Assembly: GCA_030432015.1 (NCBI GenBank)
Contig: JAUIHJ010000419.1
Coordinates: 1 to 7,478 of the forward strand
Length of the DNA: 7,478 nucleotides
Origin: a bacterium
GTDB taxonomy: Bacteria > Planctomycetota > Planctomycetia > Pirellulales > Pirellulaceae
Reading direction: 5' to 3'
Position numbers and translations under genes: made by a program. Positions 1 through 6,499 of the stretch are shown here, piece after piece. The notes beneath the pieces were generated by a model. That model did no database searches. It was given only the letters and a program-made list of their open reading frames with translations, and was not told where the DNA came from. Position 1 is the stretch's first letter, and every line of letters starts with the position of its first letter.

Positions 1-1364
1 CCATTGCGGTCGGACGATCCGATGACGTTACCGCCTTTTAGGCCGGCACCAGCGAACAACACGGATTGGCAAGGAGCCCAATGATCGCGTCCCGGCAGCT
101 TGTAAACTTTGGGCGCACCATTGAAGATTCTCGGCGTGCGGCCAAATTCACCCGCCATCACCACGAGAGTGTTTTCCAGCATCCCGCTATCATGCAGGTC
201 ATCCAGCAGCGCGGAGACCGCCATGTCCGTCGGCGGAAACAGGAAATCCTTGAGCAACGGAAAATTGTTGCCGTGCAAATCCCAGCTGCCAAAGTTGCCG
301 AGATTGACTTGCACCATGTTGACGCCTACTTCGATCAACTGCCGGGCCATCAGCAGTGACCAGCCAAAGGAGTTGTCGCCGTAGCGCGCCAAGACCTTGG
401 GATCGGCCTGCCGGGCATTGAAGGCCTGCCGAACGTGGGGATCGGCCATGAGCGAAACCACGCCCTGGCGAATGCGATCGAAATCGGCCACTTCGGCAAT
501 CTGCCCCAACCGCTTCCGCTGCGCATCAATATTGTCGAGCAACTTGAGTCGATTGTGAAACCTGCTTTCCAACATCCCCTCTTGCAGCGCCAAATGTGGC
601 ACTTCAAACCTCCAATCGTCGCGGTCGGATGCCACGCCGTCGTGAAGGTTAAAGAGGTATTTGGGAAAGGCGCCGGAGTAATCATGATACGCGTGAGGCT
701 TGTCAGTGCATTCCACCAACCACGGTTCGTGCTGCGAACCCAACAGGCCTGCGAATTGACCGGCGTAGGTCCCGGCGTTGGAATGATAGAGCTTCTCGGG
801 CAGGATCACGCTGGGTGGCATATTGCCGCGAGGCTGCGTTGCATAACCGCCGATACTCGTGATGCTCGGCAGGTCGCTCGACTGCGGTTTGCTCGACCGA
901 AACGTGGGCGGGACCACCGTATTGCCAGTCAACATCACATAAGTGCCCTTGTCGTGTCCGCTCTCCTTGTGCGTCAGGGAGCGAACCAGGGACCACAGGT
1001 GACTTCGCTGCGCGAGCCGCGGCAAATGCTCACAGATCTGGATGCCGGGCGTATTGGTCGAGATCGGATTGAACTCCCCCTTATACTCCGACGGTCCATC
1101 CGGTTTCATGTCGAAGGTGTCGTGCTGCGACGGCCCACCCGACAAGAAGATATAGATAACCGACTTCGGTTTCGCCGCCTGACGGCCGGTAGATGACGTC
1201 CCAGGTTCGGCGGCTTGGCAGCGCCAATTCGCAACGTCGGACATGCTCAGCCCCAGCAAGCCGAGCGTCCCTGCTTGCAGGATTTCGCGCCGCGTGGCGG
1301 TGGGGTGCATGGCTGCGTGACGCGGCCTGGCGTGTTCCCCGTGTGATCGTCCCCGATGTGTCAT
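1..1364 (-). CDS. DUF1501 family exported protein (C-terminus beyond left edge)
   Basis: The frame stays open from an ATG at 1364 to the window edge: 454 codons, no stop reached. It reads as a DUF1501 protein, a planctomycete-rich family assigned to the alkaline phosphatase/sulfatase-like fold, with no settled reaction. Family hallmarks seen are SGGPSQHDTFDMKP (residues 75-88), KGEFNPISTNTPGIQI (95-110), ESGHDKG (134-140), RYGDNSFGWSLLMARQLIEVG (327-347 region), GEFGRTPR (405-412) and GRDHWAP (425-431). A Tat-like leader, RREILQAG at 25-32, precedes a weakly hydrophobic stretch, suggesting export. ATG 1364 is preferred because GAGG lies 7 nt upstream; ATG 1310 (residue 19) has no ribosome-binding site but would bring the RR motif closer to the N-terminus, where family members usually have it. 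By comparison with the second DUF1501 protein here, about 50-60 residues are missing. The kinase gene ends 123 nt upstream on the same strand. Family assignment is firm; function is unknown. Confidence 0.93.
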   Translation of the reverse strand, partial: MTHRGRSHGEHARPRHAAMHPTATRREILQAGTLGLLGLSMSDVANWRCQAAEPGTSSTGRQAAKPKSVIYIFLSGGPSQHDTFDMKPDGPSEYKGEFNPISTNTPGIQICEHLPRLAQRSHLWSLVRSLTHKESGHDKGTYVMLTGNTVVPPTFRSSKPQSSDLPSITSIGGYATQPRGNMPPSVILPEKLYHSNAGTYAGQFAGLLGSQHEPWLVECTDKPHAYHDYSGAFPKYLFNLHDGVASDRDDWRFEVPHLALQEGMLESRFHNRLKLLDNIDAQRKRLGQIAEVADFDRIRQGVVSLMADPHVRQAFNARQADPKVLARYGDNSFGWSLLMARQLIEVGVNMVQVNLGNFGSWDLHGNNFPLLKDFLFPPTDMAVSALLDDLHDSGMLENTLVVMAGEFGRTPRIFNGAPKVYKLPGRDHWAPCQSVLFAGAGLKGGNVIGSSDRN

Positions 1365-1371
1365 GGCAAAA

Positions 1372-1375
1372 CCTC
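1372..1375 (-). promoter_or_regulatory. Ribosome-binding site supporting start at 1364
   Basis: On the minus strand GAGG sits 7 nt before the ATG at 1364. The in-frame ATG at 1310 has nothing comparable, so this site favours the longer N-terminus. Confidence 0.5.
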
Positions 1376-1397
1376 GTAGATGCTTCGAACCGCCCCT

Positions 1398-1403
1398 ATG
1401 GTA
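1398..1403 (-). promoter_or_regulatory. Possible -10 element for the left DUF1501 gene
   Basis: The minus strand reads TACCAT at 1403-1398, four of six matches to TATAAT, and would start transcription about 27 nt before ATG 1364. There is no convincing -35 hexamer. It is a weak candidate; the gene may instead be read through from the kinase gene 123 nt upstream. Confidence 0.25.
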
Positions 1404-1487
1404 ACGGATCACCGCCACAGAAGAAAATGCTGCTCGCGCCACGCGACGGACGTCGACCGCGATGCGAGCGGCTGATGCGTTCGGGGA

Positions 1488-3884
1488 TCACTCGTTGGCC
1501 GGAGCGACCCACTGATTGCCCCAAGCTCGATAGAGGTCGTGCAGAAAAGCCCGCCATTGCTCTGTACTTCGGGAAGCGGGATAGGGGATCGGCGGTTCGG
1601 GCTCGGCAGCGCTCCAGACGATTTCGAATTGGCCATCCTCTTGCAGTTGGCCGATGCGAGGCGTTTTGAACGTGTGTTGGGTCGACGGATCGATTCGCAC
1701 GTCGCCACCGGGCGACCGCATGCGTTGATTTTGCATGGCGCGACGAATCGCGCGCGTGTCGTCGCTTTCCGCATCTTGAACGGCCTTCGCCCAAAGCTTG
1801 ACGCCAAAGTAGGCTGCCTCCATGGGATCGGTCAGCACGCGTTGAGGCCCATACTTCTGATGAAAGCTGGCTACAAATGCCTGGTTCTCAGGGGAATCAA
1901 CGCTCTGAAAATAATTCCACGCCGCGTAATCGCCCGTCATGGTCGCGATATTCAAGTGTCGCAGCTCTTCTTCCCCAAAACTGAAGGAGATCGTCGGAAT
2001 GGTGGCGGGTGTGATCCCGGCTTTGCGCAATTCGGCAAAAAAGGCTGTGTTGGTGTCGCCATTAATGCAATTCAAAATCACATCGGGTTGCGCCTGCTGA
2101 ATCTCATCAATCGTCGCCCTGACGTCGAGACTGCCCAGCGAAAGAAATGCCTCTCCAACGAATTCTGCGCCCAATTCCTGCAACTCGTCCTTGATGATCT
2201 CGTGCGCTACACGTGGGAAAACGTAGTCGGAACCAACAAGGAAGAAACGCCGTTTGTTTTCGAAGGCAAATGCCCAATTGACCGCCGGGATAATCTGTTG
2301 ATTCGGCGCGGCGCCCAGGTAGATCACGTTGGGGGATTCTTCGATTCCCTCGTATTGCACGGGGTAGATCAGCAAATGGTCAAATTCCTCAAAGACCGGC
2401 ACGATGGTCTTGCGACTGGCCGACGTCCAACAGCCAAAGATGGTGCACGTCTGTTCGTCGTTGATGAGCCGGGCAGCTTCCTGGGCAAAAATGACTGGAT
2501 CGGAGCGACCATCTGCTACGACGGCTTCCACCGGCCTCCCCAACAGGCCACCGGCGTCGTTTAATTCGGCGATGGCCAGCAGGGTGGCGTCCACCACCGG
2601 CGATTCGCTATCGGCCATGGTACCGGTCAGCGAATGCAAGACGCCGACTCGGATCGGATCGCCGGTGGGAGGCGGAACGGCTCCTGCTGGACTGGCCAGT
2701 TCGGCCTGACCGTGGGTTCCTGCGTCAGGCGTTTCGCCCCCAGACAGCAGGAAACCGACTGTGGCAGCAACGGCCAGGGTCGCGAAGATCCCGGCAGCCA
2801 GCAGCCAGGCGAACGAGCGTTTGCCACCCGCCCCGGTGCCGCCCGCCACGTCGCCCGGTGTCGCTCGCGCACGGTTCGCCGCGTTTTGGCTGGGCAGACG
2901 AATCCCCACGCCCGACAGGGCGGCGAGGACGGCTTCCAGGTCCGACCGCATTGCTTCGGTAGACGGATACCTCTGATCGGGGTTCGTGGCCATCGCACGC
3001 TCGATGATCTGCGCGCACGCGACCGGAACGCTGGCTCGAATCTCACGAGGATCCGGTGGGTCTGCGTTGCAGTGGGCATACATCACTTGAACCACGCTAC
3101 CACTGTCCTGGTACGGGCTCTTGCCGGTCAGAAGTCCGTAATACGTGGCGCCCAACGAGTAAACGTCGCTCCGTGCATCAGCCTCCCGTGATTCGCATTG
3201 CTCCGGGCTCATGTAATAAGGGGTACCAATGATCTGCCCCGCCTTGGTCACCTGGAGCGTCTTGTTCTGCGTGCGCTTGGCAAGCCCGAAGTCGGCAACT
3301 TTGACTCTGCCATCCGGCGTCAGGAGAAGATTCGCCGGTTTGATATCGCGATGGATGAGGCCAGCCTCATGGGCCGCCGTCAGCCCACAACAGGTCTCAA
3401 TTGCCATGCGGGTCGCATCGCTGACGGAATACGCACCGTGTTGCTCGAGATGCTCCTCCGCACTGCCGCCCGAAACGACTTCCATGACCAGGTAGTGCGT
3501 GGGTCCGTCTTGCGCGACTTCATAGATTGTGACAATATTGGGATGATTGAGTTTTCCGGCGCTCTTCGCTTCGGCCAAGAACCGTCCCAAGACGACCTCA
3601 TCAACCGACAGTTCGACTGGCAGGACTTTAATCGCGACGTCGCGCTCGATCGAGGTATCGTGGGCCCTGAGCACATATCCCATCCCGCCGACACCAAGAA
3701 TGCCGGTGATCTCGTACTTGCCCAGGCGACGTCCGACCCATTCCTCCGGTTGTTGGCGCAAGCCGCCCGCTGCCCCCGATGCGGTATCGCCCTTCATATC
3801 CATCGTCCTGCCAAACGCATTGGCAATTTCAGGCGCCGCATCCACTTCCCCATTTTCGGGACGTTCCGGCTCGCGGTCGTTCAT
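1488..3884 (-). CDS. Transmembrane Ser/Thr kinase fused to a UrtA/AmiC-like urea/amide-binding domain
   Basis: A 798-residue receptor-type kinase. Residues 1-50 are acidic and low-complexity. The Hanks-type kinase spans about 57-322 with every key element: glycine loop GVGGMG (64-69), VAIK lysine 86, helix-C Glu105, HRDIKPANLL (178-187, catalytic Asp180, Asn185), DFG (198-200), GTPYYMSPE (220-228), SDVYSLG (239-245) and Arg305. A hydrophobic helix (about 358-381) follows K355/R356, predicting the kinase inside. After a Pro/Gly/Ala-rich linker (382-408), residues 410-760 match type-1 periplasmic binding proteins of the UrtA/FmdD/AmiC group: VGVLHSLTGTMADSE (413-427), FGCWTSASRK (483-492), YPVQYEG (507-513), GAAPNQQ (524-530), GSDYVFPR (551-558), INGDTNTAFF (607-616), SFGEEEL (635-641), AAWNYF (654-659) and DPMEAAYFGV (686-695). 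The ligand is therefore probably urea, a short amide or a similar compound. AAGGA lies 5 nt before ATG 3884, which fixes the start. No urtBCDE or urease genes adjoin it. Domain calls are near certain; ligand and phosphorylation targets are inferred or unknown. Confidence 0.97.
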   Translation of the reverse strand: MNDREPERPENGEVDAAPEIANAFGRTMDMKGDTASGAAGGLRQQPEEWVGRRLGKYEITGILGVGGMGYVLRAHDTSIERDVAIKVLPVELSVDEVVLGRFLAEAKSAGKLNHPNIVTIYEVAQDGPTHYLVMEVVSGGSAEEHLEQHGAYSVSDATRMAIETCCGLTAAHEAGLIHRDIKPANLLLTPDGRVKVADFGLAKRTQNKTLQVTKAGQIIGTPYYMSPEQCESREADARSDVYSLGATYYGLLTGKSPYQDSGSVVQVMYAHCNADPPDPREIRASVPVACAQIIERAMATNPDQRYPSTEAMRSDLEAVLAALSGVGIRLPSQNAANRARATPGDVAGGTGAGGKRSFAWLLAAGIFATLAVAATVGFLLSGGETPDAGTHGQAELASPAGAVPPPTGDPIRVGVLHSLTGTMADSESPVVDATLLAIAELNDAGGLLGRPVEAVVADGRSDPVIFAQEAARLINDEQTCTIFGCWTSASRKTIVPVFEEFDHLLIYPVQYEGIEESPNVIYLGAAPNQQIIPAVNWAFAFENKRRFFLVGSDYVFPRVAHEIIKDELQELGAEFVGEAFLSLGSLDVRATIDEIQQAQPDVILNCINGDTNTAFFAELRKAGITPATIPTISFSFGEEELRHLNIATMTGDYAAWNYFQSVDSPENQAFVASFHQKYGPQRVLTDPMEAAYFGVKLWAKAVQDAESDDTRAIRRAMQNQRMRSPGGDVRIDPSTQHTFKTPRIGQLQEDGQFEIVWSAAEPEPPIPYPASRSTEQWRAFLHDLYRAWGNQWVAPANE

Positions 3885-3889
3885 GGCAT

Positions 3890-3894
3890 TCCTT
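3890..3894 (-). promoter_or_regulatory. Ribosome-binding site of the kinase gene
   Basis: AAGGA on the minus strand ends 5 nt before ATG 3884. It supports that ATG over the internal Met28 and Met30 codons. Confidence 0.6.
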
Positions 3895-3943
3895 GGTATT
3901 CGCTCAGACTCAACAGCACGTCGTGGGTGAAGCCAGTCACTTC

Positions 3944-3952
3944 AGTTTACCA
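3944..3952 (-). promoter_or_regulatory. Possible extended -10 promoter for the kinase gene
   Basis: The minus strand reads TGGTAAACT (3952-3944), a TGn extension followed by TAAACT with four of six matches to TATAAT. Transcription would begin near 3937, giving a leader of about 53 nt. No -35 hexamer is evident at 17 nt. It resembles the better promoter facing the other way at 4087-4095, but remains a weak call. Confidence 0.3.
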
Positions 3953-3965
3953 TCGGTCAGCGCGA

Positions 3966-3990
3966 TCGTCCCCGGGGGCGAGTGAGTCAC
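3966..3990. promoter_or_regulatory. Adjacent short palindromes in the divergent intergenic region
   Basis: A 16-bp near-perfect inverted repeat, TCGTCCCCGGGGGCGA (3966-3981, one mismatched pair), is followed directly by the 9-bp palindrome GTGAGTCAC (3982-3990). They lie between the two divergently oriented promoter candidates, where an operator would be expected. No known regulator motif is recognised, and GC-rich palindromes of this size can arise by chance. Confidence 0.25.
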
Positions 3991-4086
3991 CTTTGCGGCG
4001 CGCTGCATTTTAGGTGCATCCGCCAGACCAACAAACATCGACCGAGCGACCTTTGGGCGAACGCCTGCGAAAAATGACCGGAAACT

Positions 4087-4095
4087 TGGTATAAT
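4087..4095 (+). promoter_or_regulatory. Extended -10 promoter for the DUF1501-hydrolase-DUF1080 cluster
   Basis: TGGTATAAT is an exact TGn extension plus a perfect TATAAT. There is no good -35 hexamer (the 17-nt position reads GCGAAA), as expected for an extended -10 promoter. Transcription would start at about 4101-4103, giving a 5' leader of roughly 55 nt before ATG 4157. The upstream in-frame GTG at 4106 would lie only a few bases from the transcript end, which argues against its use as a start. Confidence 0.6.
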
Positions 4096-4142
4096 CGGAC
4101 CCACGGTGAGACGAAGTGACGCTGTTGTTATCTCGAATTCGT

Positions 4143-4148
4143 GGAAGG
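4143..4148 (+). promoter_or_regulatory. Ribosome-binding site deciding the start at 4157
   Basis: GGAAGG lies 8 nt before ATG 4157. It selects this ATG over the in-frame GTG at 4106, which would add 17 residues ahead of the typical family N-terminus. Confidence 0.65.
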
Positions 4149-4156
4149 CGCGCGAC

Positions 4157-5503
4157 ATGCTGAGACTAAACGGAGAGCCAATTCAACTTTGTGACGGCCT
4201 TTCGCGCCGATCATTTCTACAAATCGGCGGGCTCGCGATGGGCGGGCTGACACTGCCGCAGCTACTCCACGCCCAGCAAGCAAATGGCGTCTCGTCGCAA
4301 CACAAGGCTGTCATCATGATCTTCCTGGCCGGGGGTCCCCCGCACCAGGACATGTTGGATTTGAAACCCAATGCGCCGGCTGAAGTGCGCGGCGAGTTCA
4401 ACCCGATCGACACCAATGTTCCGGGCATTCAGATCAGTGAGCTGATGCCGCGCGTTGCCGCGATGATGGACAAGTTTGCGGTGATCCGCTCATTGGTGGG
4501 TGCGGAAGGGAGGCACGATTCCTTCGAGTGTTGTACAGGCCATCACTTTCGCGGCAATCAACCGCAGGGTGGTTGGCCTTCGATGGGTTCGGCGTTGGCG
4601 AAGCTACGCGGCCCGGTGGACCCGTCGGTTCCCCCATATGTCGACCTGTCTCACAAGATGGCCCACGACCCGTGGAACATTAAGGGTCCCGGATTTCTGG
4701 GTGTCAGCCAGACTCCGTTTCGCCCCGACGGCCCATCGATGGCGAATATGACACTCAGCGACATCGGCCCCGATCGGCTCGACGCTCGTGCGAACCTGTT
4801 GGCCAGCCTCGATCGGTTTCGCCGCGCGACCGATGCGAAACTCGAAGCCGGGTCGTCCGACAGCTTCACCGAACAGGCCCTGGGAGTCCTCACGTCTTCT
4901 AAGCTTGTCGAAGCGTTGGACCTCGATCGCGAAGACCCACAGGTTCGTGCGCGCTACGGCCAAGACAACCCCGACGTCTTGGGCTATTCCCACGACAAGG
5001 GTTATCAGGCAATGATGTCGCGCTTCCTCCAAGCGCGGCGGTTGGTCGAGGCGGGCGCACGCTGCGTCACATGCAGCTTCGCGCATTTCGATTGGCACGG
5101 CAGCAACTTTCGCAACGCCCGCAAAGTGGTTCCGCTACTAGACCAGGGCGTCGCGGCCCTCGTGACCGATCTGCACGAACGTGGCCTGGACAAGGACGTG
5201 ACGGTCCTGGTCTGGGGCGAGTTTGGCCGCACACCCAAGATTAATCCTCGCGCCGGACGGGACCATTGGCCCGGCGTTCACGCGGCGCTGCTGGCCGGAG
5301 GCGGCATGCGGACCGGCCAGGTGATCGGCTCGACCAACCCGCTCGCCGAGGCGGCCGAGGATCGGCCCGTGCACATGCAAGAAGTATTTGCCACCGTCTA
5401 TCGCAACCTGGGCATCGACGTCGCGCAAACCACGCTCCCTGATCACAACGGCCGCCCGCAGTACCTCGTCGAGCGACACGACGTGATTCACGAGCTCGTA
5501 TGA
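4157..5503 (+). CDS. DUF1501 family Tat-exported protein
   Basis: A full-length 448-residue DUF1501 protein, first gene of a three-gene cluster. The family is assigned to the alkaline phosphatase/sulfatase-like fold; its reaction and substrate are not established. The N-terminus MLRLNGEPIQLCDG is the usual family opening and leads into a classical twin-arginine motif, SRRSFLQIGG (16-25), with a short hydrophobic stretch to about residue 38, so Tat export is expected. Conserved blocks seen are FLAGGPPHQDMLDLKP (56-71), GEFNPIDTNVPGIQISELMP (79-98), EGRHDSFE (117-124), FAHFDWHG (308-315), WGEFGRTPKI (353-362), GRDHWPGVHAALLAGGG (367-383) and the closing HNGRPQYL (430-437). The start is set by GGAAGG 8 nt upstream of ATG 4157 and by a promoter at 4087-4095. 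A longer start at GTG 4106 is possible but unlikely. DUF1501 genes often sit beside DUF1549/DUF1553 cytochrome-type genes; here the neighbour is an esterase-like hydrolase instead. Confidence 0.95.
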   Translation: MLRLNGEPIQLCDGLSRRSFLQIGGLAMGGLTLPQLLHAQQANGVSSQHKAVIMIFLAGGPPHQDMLDLKPNAPAEVRGEFNPIDTNVPGIQISELMPRVAAMMDKFAVIRSLVGAEGRHDSFECCTGHHFRGNQPQGGWPSMGSALAKLRGPVDPSVPPYVDLSHKMAHDPWNIKGPGFLGVSQTPFRPDGPSMANMTLSDIGPDRLDARANLLASLDRFRRATDAKLEAGSSDSFTEQALGVLTSSKLVEALDLDREDPQVRARYGQDNPDVLGYSHDKGYQAMMSRFLQARRLVEAGARCVTCSFAHFDWHGSNFRNARKVVPLLDQGVAALVTDLHERGLDKDVTVLVWGEFGRTPKINPRAGRDHWPGVHAALLAGGGMRTGQVIGSTNPLAEAAEDRPVHMQEVFATVYRNLGIDVAQTTLPDHNGRPQYLVERHDVIHELV

Positions 5504-5565
5504 TGATCGAGCTTCATGCGATCGAACACTCTCCATCAACCAAGCAAGCGACGCGGAATCCCACC

Positions 5566-6456
5566 ATGCACTATCTGGTTGCCACGTGTGTACTGTTGTT
5601 ATCGCTGACCGTTGCGGCGGATGAGCCAAACCAAATCCCCAGCGGTCCGCAGCCCGAACGACGATCGCTGTGGGACGGGCACGCGCCGGTTGGCGACGGA
5701 AAATTCGAGTCTGGTGACGCCTGGATCACGGTGCACCGGCCCGCCCACGGCAACGGCACGGCGATCGTCATCTGCCCCGGCGGCGGCTATGGCCAACTGG
5801 TCACCGGTGCGGAAGGGCACGGCATCGCAAAATGGTTGAACGGCCACGGCGTGACCGGCATCGTGCTGGAGTATCGACTTCCCAAAGGCCGTGCAATGGT
5901 ACCACTGCTGGACGCGCAGCAGGCAATTCGCACAACACGCGCTCATGCAAAGCAATGGTCGTTGCAGCCGACTCGAATCGGCGTGATGGGCTTCTCCGCG
6001 GGCGGGCATCTGGCATCGACCGCGGGGACGCATTTCGACTTGGGAGACCCTGACGCCAAGACGGCCGTCGCCCGTGCCAGCTGCCGGCCGGATTTCATGG
6101 TTCTGGTCTATCCCGTAATTACCATGGATACGACGACGCACCGAGGTTCCAAACGCAATCTGCTGGGTGACAATCCATCGCCCGCACTGGCGGAGTCGTT
6201 CTCCAACGAGAAGCAAGTGACCGCGCAAACACCTCCCACATTCCTTGCGCACGCGCTGGATGACAAACCCGTTCCCTGTGCCAACAGCCAGGCGTTTCAC
6301 GACGCCCTGGTGCGACACAAGGTGCCGTCCAAGTACCTCGAACTGCCTTCGGGCGGCCATGGCCTCAACGGCTACCAAGGCCCGATGTGGGACGCCTGGC
6401 AGTCGCAATCACTGGCATGGTTGAATGAGCTCAAGCTGATCTCGCCTGACCGGTGA
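5566..6456 (+). CDS. Secreted alpha/beta hydrolase, acetyl-xylan-esterase-like
   Basis: A 296-residue alpha/beta hydrolase of the group usually labelled acetyl xylan esterase or BD-FAE-like; it probably cleaves ester bonds on sugars or similar compounds, but the substrate cannot be read from sequence. A Sec-type signal peptide covers residues 1 to about 18 (hydrophobic VATCVLLLSLTV, then AADEP). The oxyanion-region motif CPGGGY is at 70-75, the nucleophile elbow GFSAGGH at 142-148 (Ser144), the likely acid Asp232 in HALDDKPVP, and the catalytic His265 in SGGHGLNG. All three triad residues are present and the length is normal. ATG 5566 is chosen because it places the signal peptide at the N-terminus; an in-frame ATG at 5500 overlaps the preceding stop but would prepend 22 polar residues. 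A modest GGAA lies 7 nt upstream. It follows the DUF1501 gene by 62 nt and precedes the DUF1080 gene by 43 nt, so co-transcription is likely. Early Cys8 is too close to the N-terminus to be a lipobox. Confidence 0.92.
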   Translation: MHYLVATCVLLLSLTVAADEPNQIPSGPQPERRSLWDGHAPVGDGKFESGDAWITVHRPAHGNGTAIVICPGGGYGQLVTGAEGHGIAKWLNGHGVTGIVLEYRLPKGRAMVPLLDAQQAIRTTRAHAKQWSLQPTRIGVMGFSAGGHLASTAGTHFDLGDPDAKTAVARASCRPDFMVLVYPVITMDTTTHRGSKRNLLGDNPSPALAESFSNEKQVTAQTPPTFLAHALDDKPVPCANSQAFHDALVRHKVPSKYLELPSGGHGLNGYQGPMWDAWQSQSLAWLNELKLISPDR

Positions 6457-6487
6457 TGCGGGCGCCTCGACCGTTACATTTCCAATC

Positions 6488-6492
6488 AAGGA
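6488..6492 (+). promoter_or_regulatory. Ribosome-binding site of the DUF1080 gene
   Basis: AAGGA sits 7 nt before ATG 6500. It favours this ATG over the in-frame ATG five codons later. Confidence 0.6.
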
Positions 6493-6499
6493 TTTCCCC

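Noticed and set aside
435..1196. Long plus-strand open frame (253 codons) opposite the left DUF1501 gene
   Set aside because: It lies wholly antisense to a strongly recognised coding sequence, and its translation shows no family motif. Such frames arise from third-position GC bias.
1430..1483. Possible terminator hairpin (GCTCGC with GCGAGC arms) after the kinase stop
   Set aside because: The six-base arms are separated by a long loop, there is no T-run, and such pairings are frequent in GC-rich DNA.
1539..2564. 341-codon plus-strand frame opposite the binding-domain half of the kinase gene
   Set aside because: It is antisense to a domain with many conserved blocks. The translation is arginine- and cysteine-rich without recognisable structure.
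3198..4013. 271-codon plus-strand frame opposite the kinase domain
   Set aside because: It mirrors the kinase coding bias and crosses the kinase start; no motif and no ribosome-binding site were noted.
3989..4055. Direct repeat ACCTTTG at 3989-3995 and 4049-4055
   Set aside because: Seven bases repeated 60 bp apart is within chance expectation, and no further copies line up.
3937..4158. 73-codon minus-strand frame filling the divergent intergenic region
   Set aside because: It runs antisense through the strong rightward promoter and ribosome-binding site, and no domain or leader is recognisable.
5566..5592. Lipoprotein signal reading around Cys8 of the hydrolase
   Set aside because: VATC is too close to the N-terminus and lacks a preceding hydrophobic core; a cleavable Sec signal ending near AADEP fits better.
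5599..6408. 269-codon minus-strand frame opposite the hydrolase
   Set aside because: It is a shadow of the hydrolase gene, whose catalytic triad and signal peptide identify the real strand.
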